Shown: positions 14,603 through 20,575 of the stretch, in pieces
Position numbering within the stretch: position 1 is the first letter of the stretch
Layout: the number at the start of each line of letters is the position of its first letter
Assembly: GCA_021829515.1 (NCBI GenBank)
Contig: JAKBPM010000016.1
Span: 1 to 20,575, forward strand
Source of the DNA: Nitrospirota bacterium
GTDB taxonomy: Bacteria; Nitrospirota_A; Leptospirillia; Leptospirillales; Leptospirillaceae
DNA: 20,575 nt
Direction of reading: 5' to 3'
The notes under the pieces: generated by a model
What the model was told of the DNA's origin: nothing
Database searches by the model: none
The model's input: the letters and a program-made list of their open reading frames with translations, nothing else
Program-made: the position numbers and the translations under genes

Positions 14603-14634
14603 ACCGCCCGGTGCGGATCCGCATGCCGGGTGGT
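14603..14634 (+). ncRNA. group II intron domain V
   Basis: The stem accgcccgg/ccgggtggt, an upper stem tgcg/cgca with a gatc loop and a two-base TG bulge give the domain V shape. The triad here is CGC-like rather than AGC, a known variant among bacterial introns. It lies 14 bases after the reverse transcriptase stop. Confidence 0.8.
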
Positions 14635-14671
14635 GTGGCAGGGGTGCGGCTCGACCGCCCCCTATGCCGAT

Positions 14672-14834
14672 TGTCGGAATCCTTGTGTCTGTCGTTTTCG
14701 TTGCGGTTTTTTCCGTCAAGAAAAAAGGTTGAACCATGAACAAACAAGACCTGATGGGGTTTTCAAAAAATTATTCTGATAATTCGTAAAAGTCTAAAGT
14801 TAAGAATAAGGCTTAACGTTAACCCTGTTAACCT
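14672..14834 (+). promoter_or_regulatory. intergenic region with clustered gttaac/gttaag repeats
   Basis: gttaag (14799-14804) is inverted as cttaac (14812-14817), followed at once by gttaac (14818-14823) and, after cct, gttaac again (14827-14832), directly abutting the start codon at 14835. No clear Shine-Dalgarno is seen. The cluster could be an operator for the next gene. The short frame at 14736 (17 codons) is not called. Confidence 0.35.
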
Positions 14835-15605
14835 ATGAAACGATCAATGCTAGTTACGTTTGCCGACAACGACAGATCAAAAAAAGCTGATGAGAGCGGT
14901 TTTAACAAGATCGGATATCTAACACGATCCGGCCTTGTAATTTTTCCTCGCCGCTATCGACTTGTTCGAGAAAATCTTTCAAAGATTGTGAAGCTACCAC
15001 ATGCGTTGTTTCAAATTTCCGAAGATTTTGGGACAGAAAACGTTGAGAGATTTTTTACTGAAAACTTTCAGACGCTTGATCTCTTTGATCTGGGGTTATC
15101 AGCGATTCTTAATAACGACATTGCCTACTTTATTAACCCCCTAAAACTTCCCTGTCTTAGCCCAATCGACAATATAACTAGGGGTGATCGCTGGTTATCA
15201 TTGAAAGCTCTGGTTATCGAAGGTGATCTGCTCTGTGTCTTCGATACCAAAAGCCTCTTCAGTCGAATCATTTCAAAGGTTGATAGAGGGCCATGGAGTC
15301 ACAGTGCTCTTTGCACAATGGAGAAAACCATAATCGAAGCGATTACCAGTGGTGTTTGCGAACGCCCTCTTGACGTTTATTCAGCTTCCCATTATCGCGT
15401 TGGCCTTTATAGATTCAGATCCAACGTATCGAACAAAAACAAAAAAGATGCATTAGAGTTCATGCGCTCGAAAATCGGCCAACCATACAGTTATAAAAAG
15501 GCCTTATTCGTTGGCATCCAAAAGTTCCTTCATAAGCCTCGCTTTGCACCGACCCCTAATGATCTGGCTATTCATCCTGATCTTGATCTTATTACGTATG
15601 TATAG
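14835..15605 (+). CDS. permuted NlpC/P60 (YiiX/YaeF-like, C92) protein lacking its Cys segment
   Basis: Residues 125-256 match permuted papain-like amidases: EGDLLCVFDTKSLFSRIISK opens the domain, WSHSAL carries the catalytic His156, EKTIIEAITSGV provides the next strand with Glu168, and GQPYSY (215-220) precedes the helix of the family. The usual following block with the nucleophile (xCSxLV) is missing: the sequence passes from FLHKP straight to RFAPTPNDLA, the family ending. An in-frame deletion of roughly 20 residues would explain this, so hydrolase activity is probably lost. The N-terminal 125 residues are unassigned. The start ATG has no ribosome binding site and sits against a repeat cluster. 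Relatives act on lipids or peptides at the envelope. Confidence 0.6.
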   Translation: MKRSMLVTFADNDRSKKADESGFNKIGYLTRSGLVIFPRRYRLVRENLSKIVKLPHALFQISEDFGTENVERFFTENFQTLDLFDLGLSAILNNDIAYFINPLKLPCLSPIDNITRGDRWLSLKALVIEGDLLCVFDTKSLFSRIISKVDRGPWSHSALCTMEKTIIEAITSGVCERPLDVYSASHYRVGLYRFRSNVSNKNKKDALEFMRSKIGQPYSYKKALFVGIQKFLHKPRFAPTPNDLAIHPDLDLITYV

Positions 15606-16061
15606 TTTTAAACGACTCCCGGAATGCGACCGAGCTTCTTTTATTCGGGGTGAAAGGAAAAAACGCCCGGATTCTCTCTCCTGGAAGATCACAGGTCAAT
15701 ATTATCAAGACCATGAAAAGGGAGCATTCCAGAAAGTCCGATGAGCAGAATCTTGCAGTCCTAGCCCGTTCATCGAGCTATTTGCGAGAGGTGGTAGAAA
15801 GAATTGGGCCGCTCGGAGGAACCAGTCAGAAGAATATTTTCCACATTAGAAGACATATTCGAATCATTCGTAGAAACAAAAATCATTGAAGGTAATCTGA
15901 CATTTATGTCTACCTTCTCATTGGCATTTTTGTAGCTTTTGTCGCTACTGTTGTTTTTGCAATTACAAATGTCGGATAGACCAAAAGGATCATAAAATTT
16001 TTGATCTAGAAACGAATCTTTTCTCAAAAATGATCAAGATGGCAATTGGGATTTCGCAATT
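15606..16061. other. non-coding or decayed stretch of about 450 bases
   Basis: No gene is convincing. A GTG-initiated frame at 15650-15889 ends in a basic segment, and a hydrophobic reading (DIYVYLLIGIFVAFVATVVF) around 15897-15977 has no start codon, which suggests a broken small membrane-protein gene. A compound stem gaaggta/taccttc lies at 15888-15917. Otherwise nothing is seen. Confidence 0.35.
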
Positions 16062-16448
16062 CTATAGTGTCCAAGAAAACTTGACACGAATCCCTTTTTC
16101 TTGAAGTCTTCTGGCTAGTAGATCGGAGAGTTTCGCTCGGAATCCTTTAGTGTCATGGATAGCTACTTCTTGAACACTCAAAAGACAAATGGCATTAAAA
16201 ACATTTTCAACCCATCCATGAATATCATCCTCAGTCATTAAAGAAAGCGGTTTGTCATACTTTCTCAATATTTTCTCAGGATGAACAAGCCCATGTTCGG
16301 TTGAAAGGATGTACCAAATTATCCCATGCTCTTCAAACCTTTTTTTTAACCTCTGGAAATCATTGGAAAGATATAATTCTTTCGCCGGGTGTTCCCCTGG
16401 GAGTTGCTTCTCCCCACAAGAAACCAGACTGACCGAGAATTTATTCAT
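16062..16448 (-). CDS. DUF6884-like protein
   Basis: The 128-residue protein starts MNKFSVSLVSCGEKQLPGEH, with SCGEKQLP corresponding to the SCSKxK/G-type loop of DUF6884. Then come AKELYLSNDFQRLKKRFEEH, WYILSTEHGLVHPEKIL and the RKYDKPLSLM segment, all in the family order and length. Members occur in accessory regions and some are near restriction or modified-base genes; the biochemical role is unknown to me. It is the last gene of a minus-strand run, 37 bases after the HNH-DGQHR-type gene, so co-expression is likely. The ribosome binding site is weak (aaagg). The fold is Rossmann-like by inference. Confidence 0.65.
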   Translation of the reverse strand: MNKFSVSLVSCGEKQLPGEHPAKELYLSNDFQRLKKRFEEHGIIWYILSTEHGLVHPEKILRKYDKPLSLMTEDDIHGWVENVFNAICLLSVQEVAIHDTKGFRAKLSDLLARRLQEKGIRVKFSWTL

Positions 16449-16485
16449 TTGCCTTTACCCCCAAGTCAAGATAGTAGAGAAAGCA

Positions 16486-18090
16486 TCACTTGATCATCTC
16501 GATGATATTGAGAGGCGTAGCCAACACTTCCATACCCTGAGGCGTTCTGCAAGTATGGAATACAGTCTCCCAGAAGCTATTGTTGTTTTTGCCACCGAAC
16601 ACTGTTGAAGAAAGATCACTATTCACCCAAATAGGCAAGGAAGAAAAATTTTGCAGAAACCGACGGATGTTTTCCCAGACCTGTTCAGGAAAGCGGAACT
16701 GGAACAACCGATTCCCCGGATCTGGTCGCCCCTGCATAATGAAATACTGTCTTGCAATCTGTCGAACGTATTGCAACCAGTTATAAATGATCTCCTCCTT
16801 GCTCATCCTGTAAGCGCGCAAATGGTTATGGGGGAATCCCTCGCCTTTCTGAACGCGGCTTTCAATCTTATCCGTGCCGATATCGATATCGAATTTTCCT
16901 ATAAAGAGTTCCTCGGCAATGAGGTTCATAAGTCGAAGTAACTGCTCCCTTTCCAGTTGGCGTGGATTCTCGCCTTCTTCCATGTGGTAGTTTATCGGGG
17001 TTTCCAGCACTTCCTGGAACACAAAAAAAGAGTAAAAGGTCTTTTCAATAGTGCTATATGACAATGGTCGTTCCTTTCCGCGACCGCCAAAATCTATGAA
17101 GTCTCGCAATTTGTTTTCGGGATCGGATGTTATGCTATCCCGTAGTGCGTCCAAGATATAGCGCTTTATCTCGCGCGATTGCCCCTTGAAATGATTGATC
17201 AGGTCTTTCTCCGAGAAACTCAGGTCATCTTCGTTACGCCTATTTTCCTTCTGAAATCTTGTAAGGCGATCGTGGTAAAGGGAACTACCCAAATGTCGTT
17301 GCACTGACTTATCAAAAGCCACCTGTTTCAATGTTGTGCCAGCATTGGTATTTGTCGTGATCAATATGTCCGGGTCGGGATCAATGAAAACCCGAACAGG
17401 CAGTGATTTTGCACCTAGCATGATCTGTGCGGCTGCCTTGTGCTGGCCGTCGAAAATATGAATTGCTGATTTACCGCCATCAGAACGAATCCACCCAAGA
17501 GGAACATGTAATTGCGGACGGCGTTGGTAGAACTCTTCGACAAGTTTGGCGATGTTTGGGCCGATGGATCGCGGGTTGATGTGGCTATCGTGGGCAAGAT
17601 ACTGAATTGGCAGTCGAGTGAAGAAATATCTAAAGCCGCTCAGCTCATCTACGTATACCGGCACGGAAATGATGTCGCTGTTTCCCATTTCTCCCAAGCT
17701 GTATCGGATATGGCCATCTGAGAAGTTGAACCCAAGCTGATGGCAACCACCGCCAACCTGCTTGAGGATGTCATCCAAATTCGGGCTACGGTTTTCATTT
17801 TCAAGCTGTTCTTTGAGCCGGATAAAACGCTGGAGAACGCGGGTCACCTCTAGATTAGAGGCCTGCTTGCTTCGATTGCAGCTCTGATGGGTCAAAGCGA
17901 AGTTGGAAAGATCGTCCTTACCACCGACCTTTATCGGAATGACATGGTCGATATCAAGCTGACCCTTATGAACGAGCAAATCGATGGGCTGCTCGCAAAT
18001 GAAGCAATGACCGCCCTGAAGAGAATATAGCTTCTGCTCCAATGATTGCCGCTCGCCTGTGTTCAGGCGGTTCAGATAAAGGGAAGCCAT
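16486..18090 (-). CDS. HNH endonuclease fused to a DGQHR (DndB/ParB-like) domain
   Basis: The 534-residue protein starts at ATG 18090, nine bases after aggaagg; longer upstream frames lie in another gene. Residues 25-80 form an HNH nuclease: CFIC (29, 32), DIDHVIPIKVGGKDDLSNFA with Asp48-His49, and THQSCNRSKQ with Asn72. Residues 200-240 contain HIFDGQHKAAAQIML, the DGQH signature of DndB-type regulators and ParB/sulfiredoxin-like proteins. The remaining 290 residues are helical and unassigned. A nuclease joined to a domain known from phosphorothioation control suggests sensing or cleaving modified DNA, but this is inference. It lies in a minus-strand run with a DUF6884-like gene and after a decayed exported-protein gene. 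Composition is nearer the host than the AT-rich left part of the window. Confidence 0.75.
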   Translation of the reverse strand: MASLYLNRLNTGERQSLEQKLYSLQGGHCFICEQPIDLLVHKGQLDIDHVIPIKVGGKDDLSNFALTHQSCNRSKQASNLEVTRVLQRFIRLKEQLENENRSPNLDDILKQVGGGCHQLGFNFSDGHIRYSLGEMGNSDIISVPVYVDELSGFRYFFTRLPIQYLAHDSHINPRSIGPNIAKLVEEFYQRRPQLHVPLGWIRSDGGKSAIHIFDGQHKAAAQIMLGAKSLPVRVFIDPDPDILITTNTNAGTTLKQVAFDKSVQRHLGSSLYHDRLTRFQKENRRNEDDLSFSEKDLINHFKGQSREIKRYILDALRDSITSDPENKLRDFIDFGGRGKERPLSYSTIEKTFYSFFVFQEVLETPINYHMEEGENPRQLEREQLLRLMNLIAEELFIGKFDIDIGTDKIESRVQKGEGFPHNHLRAYRMSKEEIIYNWLQYVRQIARQYFIMQGRPDPGNRLFQFRFPEQVWENIRRFLQNFSSLPIWVNSDLSSTVFGGKNNNSFWETVFHTCRTPQGMEVLATPLNIIEMIK

Positions 18091-18139
18091 TGTTGTTTTC
18101 CTTCCTGAATATGGGAACTTTATGGATTGTTGAAGTATC

Positions 18140-18603
18140 TTAAGTTTGCCGATTCCAATGATCATTCCCACCAAGCATAAAACGTCTCTTTCCCGTCGGT
18201 AATAAAGGCTCAACGAAAATCCAACAAAACCGCGTTTCATGCTTCCCTTGCCATTGATCGTGATATCTAATAATTCCAAAGAACATCGGAAGTTTTTTCT
18301 CAGGAATTAATTCTTTTAAAGTGTCCTTTGTTGTATCTCCTACTGAAAGATCTAAGGAAACTTCGTGTAACTGTTTTTCTTCATAAGGTGCAATCATCCA
18401 ACCTGGAATTCTTTCTCCTGTGGTATAGTCTGGCCTTTCAATAAGAGCATTGGGCTTCTCTTGAAGCACAAAATTTAGCAGCGTGAAGCAATTGCTCACT
18501 GGGCGTTTTGTGATGTTCTGTTGACCAGCCAGGAGAAGAAAAAAGAGGAAACAAAGACAAACCAAGCACAAAACCTAATAACATAATTTTAAATTTGTTC
18601 ATG
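18140..18603 (-). pseudogene. decayed exported or membrane protein
   Basis: A start at 18603 encodes a clear signal or anchor sequence (MNKFKIMLLGFVLGLSLFPL), but that frame stops at 18438. The rest lies in another frame: after VLQEKPNALIERPDYTTGER, the segment FFGIIRYHDQWQGKHETRFC and the gG...NR-type ending match a common small exported/membrane family whose core reads (G)xIxYxDxFGxxxxTxFCW. A frameshift in the t-rich cttttttctt run or nearby would join them. The gene appears dead or carries a sequencing error. It precedes the HNH-DGQHR gene by 50 bases on the same strand. Confidence 0.5.
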
Positions 18604-18846
18604 AAGGCTCCATTTAGATTCATTTATAAGAACTGAGAGACACCATATTAATCATTCTTGAAATAGATAGAAACAGGCGGTTCTCCCTTTTCAATAGTCG
18701 TTCTTCGCATTGTTCGTAGACTTCCCATACTTCATGAAAGACTTCAGTCGGCCAGTTCTCACCTGCAAAGCGGAAAGTCGTCCGGACTTTCTAGACCATC
18801 AGATTTGCTCTGATGGTCTAGAGGACAGGAGCCTTGAGAATAATTA
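18604..18846. other. intergenic region with two competing hairpins
   Basis: A perfect 13-bp inverted repeat, tctagaccatcag-atttgct-ctgatggtctaga, lies at 18790-18822. A second stem, gaaagtc-gtccg-gactttc, at 18773-18791 overlaps it by two bases, so the two may compete. They lie downstream of the initiator-like gene on the minus strand without a T run, so they are a weak terminator at best. The rest is plain. Confidence 0.5.
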
Positions 18847-19821
18847 TCAGGCTTCGTTCTTGTCTTCGAGTCTTAAAGTCATCACTTTCGAAAGCCATGC
18901 CGCGTCCGGAAAATCCGTGTTTGATCCGACTGACCCCAAGCTTGAATCAGTGAGATATTTTCTTTTGGTGGAGTAGGGCAGCCCTTTCCAGATTTCAAGC
19001 TGCATTTTGTACTTTTTTTGCTCCGGCGATTCGGAATATTCAACATCTTGTGGAACCGGTGGCAGCTTCCATCCCTTCTCCAGGGCCGTCCGAATGAATC
19101 CTGCCGGGTTATTCTTAACACCTCCGATCCGGCACCAGCCATCGATCTCTGATTCAGAGTGTTTTTGGGCTATGCCCTGGGCGTCCTTCGACGAAAAACC
19201 AAATTCCACGAGCCTCCGTTCCAGTCCTTCCTTCGACGGATGAAAGCCTTTCTCCCCCCGGAGGGGGGGAGGGGGGGAGTTTTTCCCATTTGGCGGAAGA
19301 GAAACAACAACACCGTTGTTGTTGTTTTCTTTTAGTTCTTGTTCTTTTATGCCGGTCAGATCTGTCCGGTCTTGACCGGTCAAATCTGCCGGTCTGGACC
19401 GGTCAAATTCGCCGGTCCGAGGATTTTGCCGATCCGGACCGGTCAAATTCGCCGGTCCTTGCCGGATGGCATTTTCCATCCATTCGTGGCGAAGAAAAAA
19501 ATAACGGTTAGATTTATTCAGGCCTCTTTGTTCTTTTTCGAGTAGCCCGACATCCACAAGCTCCTGAATGTATCTTCTGATAGCCCTGGAATCGGGTGCC
19601 CGGTCATTTCCGAAGGAAATCGGCATCCCAAGCTCCCTCGCAAGCCGAGCAACTCCTGGAAAACATTCTCCATTTTCTCCTGCATGACGGGAAAGTGCCG
19701 AATAGATCAACTTTGCCCCTGCCGAAATTTCAGATCGCTCAAGGATCCACAACGGGATCCAACATCCGTCGAACATTTTATAGGGGTTGATACGGCTTTT
19801 GTGATTTTGGGGAGTCGTCAC
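18847..19821 (-). CDS. plasmid- or phage-type replication initiator with winged-helix N-terminus
   Basis: The 324-residue protein has an N-terminal helix-turn-helix domain of the replication-initiator type (residues about 26-110): WILERSEISAGAKLIYSALS, then FPGVARLARELGM and DSRAIRRYIQELVDVGLLEK. A Gly/Asp/Arg-rich linker (121-160) and Pro/Asn tracts follow, then a C-terminal part WCRIGGVKNNPAGFIRTALE typical of phage/plasmid initiators that contact a helicase or loader. The gene starts with GTG overlapping the TGA of the preceding HTH gene (GTGA), so they are translationally coupled. Its linker is encoded by a cluster of repeated 21-22-base units with dyads, which look like iterons of an internal origin, as in lambda O. 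Function as initiator is inferred from the domains. Confidence 0.7.
   Translation of the reverse strand: MTTPQNHKSRINPYKMFDGCWIPLWILERSEISAGAKLIYSALSRHAGENGECFPGVARLARELGMPISFGNDRAPDSRAIRRYIQELVDVGLLEKEQRGLNKSNRYFFLRHEWMENAIRQGPANLTGPDRQNPRTGEFDRSRPADLTGQDRTDLTGIKEQELKENNNNGVVVSLPPNGKNSPPPPLRGEKGFHPSKEGLERRLVEFGFSSKDAQGIAQKHSESEIDGWCRIGGVKNNPAGFIRTALEKGWKLPPVPQDVEYSESPEQKKYKMQLEIWKGLPYSTKRKYLTDSSLGSVGSNTDFPDAAWLSKVMTLRLEDKNEA
19303..19323. repeat. 9-bp inverted repeat beside the iteron cluster
   Basis: aacaacaac-acc-gttgttgtt forms a perfect stem. It lies on one side of a T-rich stretch (19315-19350), which separates it from the iterons and could be the unwinding region. In the protein it encodes a run of Asn. 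Confidence 0.45.
19351..19458. repeat. iteron-like direct repeats inside the initiator gene
   Basis: Two identical 22-base units lie at 19397-19418 and 19437-19458, with imperfect copies at 19374-19394 and 19351-19371. Each carries the dyad gaccgg...ccggtc around tcaaattcg. Spacing is 23, 23 and 40 bases start to start. They resemble the iterons of phage lambda ori, which lie within gene O. Confidence 0.65.
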
Positions 19822-20138
19822 CTCGCACCCCCTTCCCGCCGCTTTTGCTCGACTTTGGAGGGGCGTCCTCGTCTCCTCTTTGGTGCAGGCGGAATGATAA
19901 TCTGAGACTGAATATGATTTTGTGGGGAAGGTGAATCAACGGTATGGGCATCAAGCCAGGCTTCAAGGTCCCTGCGTCTGATCCGGATTGTGCCAGGACC
20001 GAGTTTGATGACTCGCGGGCCTTGTCCGCGAGAAATCCTTGTCCGGAAAGATCCAGGAGAAAATTTTATTTCTTTTGCTGCTTCTTGGACGGTCAAAAGA
20101 TCGTCTTTTTCGTCTTTTGTGGATATTTCCTGAGTCAT
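19818..20138 (-). CDS. excisionase/AlpA-type helix-turn-helix DNA-binding protein
   Basis: The 106-residue protein contains the compact winged HTH of MerR-like excisionases: LLTVQEAAKEIKFSPGSFRT, then ISRGQGPRVIKLGPGTIRIR and RRDLEAWLDAHTV. The C-terminal third is basic (PAPKRRRGRPSKVEQKRREG), giving an AT-hook-like RGRP. Such proteins act as recombination directionality factors or as small regulators of plasmid and phage genes. It is upstream of and overlaps the initiator by four bases, so it may control replication or copy number. A weak ribosome binding site (aggt) precedes the ATG at 20138. Integrase is not in the window. Confidence 0.75.
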   Translation of the reverse strand: MTQEISTKDEKDDLLTVQEAAKEIKFSPGSFRTRISRGQGPRVIKLGPGTIRIRRRDLEAWLDAHTVDSPSPQNHIQSQIIIPPAPKRRRGRPSKVEQKRREGGAR

Positions 20139-20416
20139 GACGTACCTGTAGCCTTTCTATAGTCCGAAAATGACTATGAGTGGCTAACTCGGTACTCCTG
20201 ACGGGGGAGGTTCCTTAATTGACCTGTGCCGAGATGATGCAGTTCGAGAATGGGATTATTCTCGATTCTGAATATTTTTAAAGCGTCGTGAAACTTCTGT
20301 ATTGTTTAATCGCTTGGCATCCTGTGCCATGCTTCGAAACGATTATAGCATTTCCGGCTATGTTCTAGGTTGGAAATGGTGTATCATGGTTCCTTGAATA
20401 TCAAGGAGGTGTACCG
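20139..20416. other. divergent intergenic region with hairpins
   Basis: No gene is supported. A stem cgagaat-gggatt-attctcg lies at 20245-20264. This region separates the minus-strand excisionase/initiator operon from the plus-strand transposase, so it should hold both promoters and the left end of the IS1595-type element; a gtatcat box at 20381-20387 could be a -10 for the transposase. I could not fix the IS end. Confidence 0.4.
20391..20407 (+). promoter_or_regulatory. hairpin covering the ribosome binding site of the second IS1595 transposase
   Basis: tccttga (20391-20397) pairs with tcaagga (20401-20407) over a 3-base loop, and the aaggaggt Shine-Dalgarno begins inside the right arm. The start codon is at 20417. 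The arrangement matches those of the transposases at 5202 and 12311. Confidence 0.55.
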
Positions 20417-20575
20417 ATGAACCCACGGGATTTCAAGGAACTTCGCCGTTCGGCTCAGGATCTCACGCCCCAGCAACGCCACCTTCTGGTGACGGATCTC
20501 CAGGGGACCCACCCGCAAAACAACCCGGTTCTCGAACAGGTCGACCGGGCCTTCTCCGAGCATCCGCGATGTCCC
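20417..20575 (+). CDS. IS1595-family transposase, N-terminal part, cut by the window edge
   Basis: The 53 visible codons read MNPRDFKELRRSAQDLTPQQ to the edge, ending EHPRCP, the start of the zinc ribbon (CPxC) of IS1595 transposases. A strong aaggaggt ribosome binding site lies 6-7 bases before the ATG. The helical N-terminus and distance to the first Cys match the remnant at 5202, but the sequences differ in most positions, so the two come from different IS1595 elements. Continuation beyond the window is needed to judge whether it is intact. Confidence 0.85.
   Translation, partial: MNPRDFKELRRSAQDLTPQQRHLLVTDLQGTHPQNNPVLEQVDRAFSEHPRCP

Larger units (their letters stand above)
12840..14671 (+). 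mobile_element. complete group II intron with intron-encoded reverse transcriptase
   Basis: The intron begins GTGCGCCCGGCATGGGCGCG at 12840 and ends ccctatgccgat near 14671, about 1832 bases. The ORF-encoding domain IV (13218-14588) is followed at once by domain V (14603-14634) and a domain VI hairpin (ggggtgcgg-ctcga-ccgcccc). All splicing landmarks are present. It starts exactly where the IS200-type element ends, just behind that element's hairpin; some group II introns, notably class C, insert behind hairpins. The exact class is not assigned here. The domain V is quite unlike that of the intron at 4314-5142, so they belong to different lineages. Confidence 0.85.

Noticed and set aside
18710..18976. 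An 88-codon plus-strand frame crossing the hairpins
   Set aside because: It runs antisense through the end of the initiator gene and through the two hairpins. No ribosome binding site.
19250..19285. C and G runs (ctccccccgg, aggggggga) considered as a terminator
   Set aside because: They lie inside the initiator coding frame and encode a Pro-rich linker. No T run follows.
19339..19545. The gaccgg/ccggtc repeats considered as a CRISPR array
   Set aside because: Only four units with 1-18 bases between them, lying inside a coding region and with no cas genes. Iterons fit better.

Overview
The window reads as an accessory, defence-island-like region joined to a plasmid- or ICE-type replication module and heavily invaded by mobile elements. 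No ribosomal, tRNA or core metabolic gene was seen, so taxonomy is weakly constrained. The strong Shine-Dalgarno sites, the mosaic of moderately GC-rich and AT-rich genes, and the IS1595/IS200/group II intron mixture would fit an acidophilic chemolithotroph such as Leptospirillum or a relative. That is a guess, not a demonstration.

Layout. (1) 1-672: two small membrane proteins of unknown role (140 and 36 aa). (2) 669-938 (-): a ribbon-helix-helix-like repressor with a perfect 14-bp palindrome upstream. (3) 1240-2885 (+): a possible nucleotide-modification-associated protein, a small Cys-rich protein and a GNAT acetyltransferase. (4) 2947-4261 (+): an AT-rich two-gene operon, a 62-aa protein overlapping a ClpP-fold protease whose catalytic domain is split by about 200 inserted residues. 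(5) 4314-5142 (-): an ORF-less group II intron with a clear domain V. (6) 5161-5605: a decayed IS1595-type transposase gene fused to a second copy of the repressor promoter and 5' end. (7) 5886-12247 (+): a restriction locus with a protein with a possible HEPN/AbiU2 signature, a single-chain Type ISP restriction-modification enzyme with a frameshift near its C-terminus, and an Mrr-type nuclease whose 3' end is cut by an insertion. (8) 12205-14671: an IS200-type element, with a complete group II intron and its reverse transcriptase starting at the base where the IS appears to end. (9) 14835-15605 (+): a permuted NlpC/P60 (YiiX-like) protein apparently lacking its catalytic Cys segment. (10) 18603-16062 (-): a decayed exported-protein gene, an HNH + DGQHR-type protein and a DUF6884-like protein, probably one transcript. 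(11) 20138-18847 (-): an excisionase-type HTH gene translationally coupled to a replication-initiator-like gene that carries iteron-like repeats inside its own coding sequence. (12) 20417-20575 (+): the start of a second IS1595-type transposase, cut by the window edge.

How the parts fit. The nucleases and modification-type proteins (Type ISP, Mrr, HNH-DGQHR, DUF6884, Nmad-like, possible HEPN, ClpP-like) look like a mixed anti-invader cargo, while the initiator and excisionase-like pair suggests this cargo once moved on a replicating element. All three transposase starts visible here have their ribosome binding site inside a hairpin. The best candidates for something undescribed are the split ClpP-like operon, the HNH-DGQHR/DUF6884 pair, and the lambda-O-like origin inside the initiator gene.
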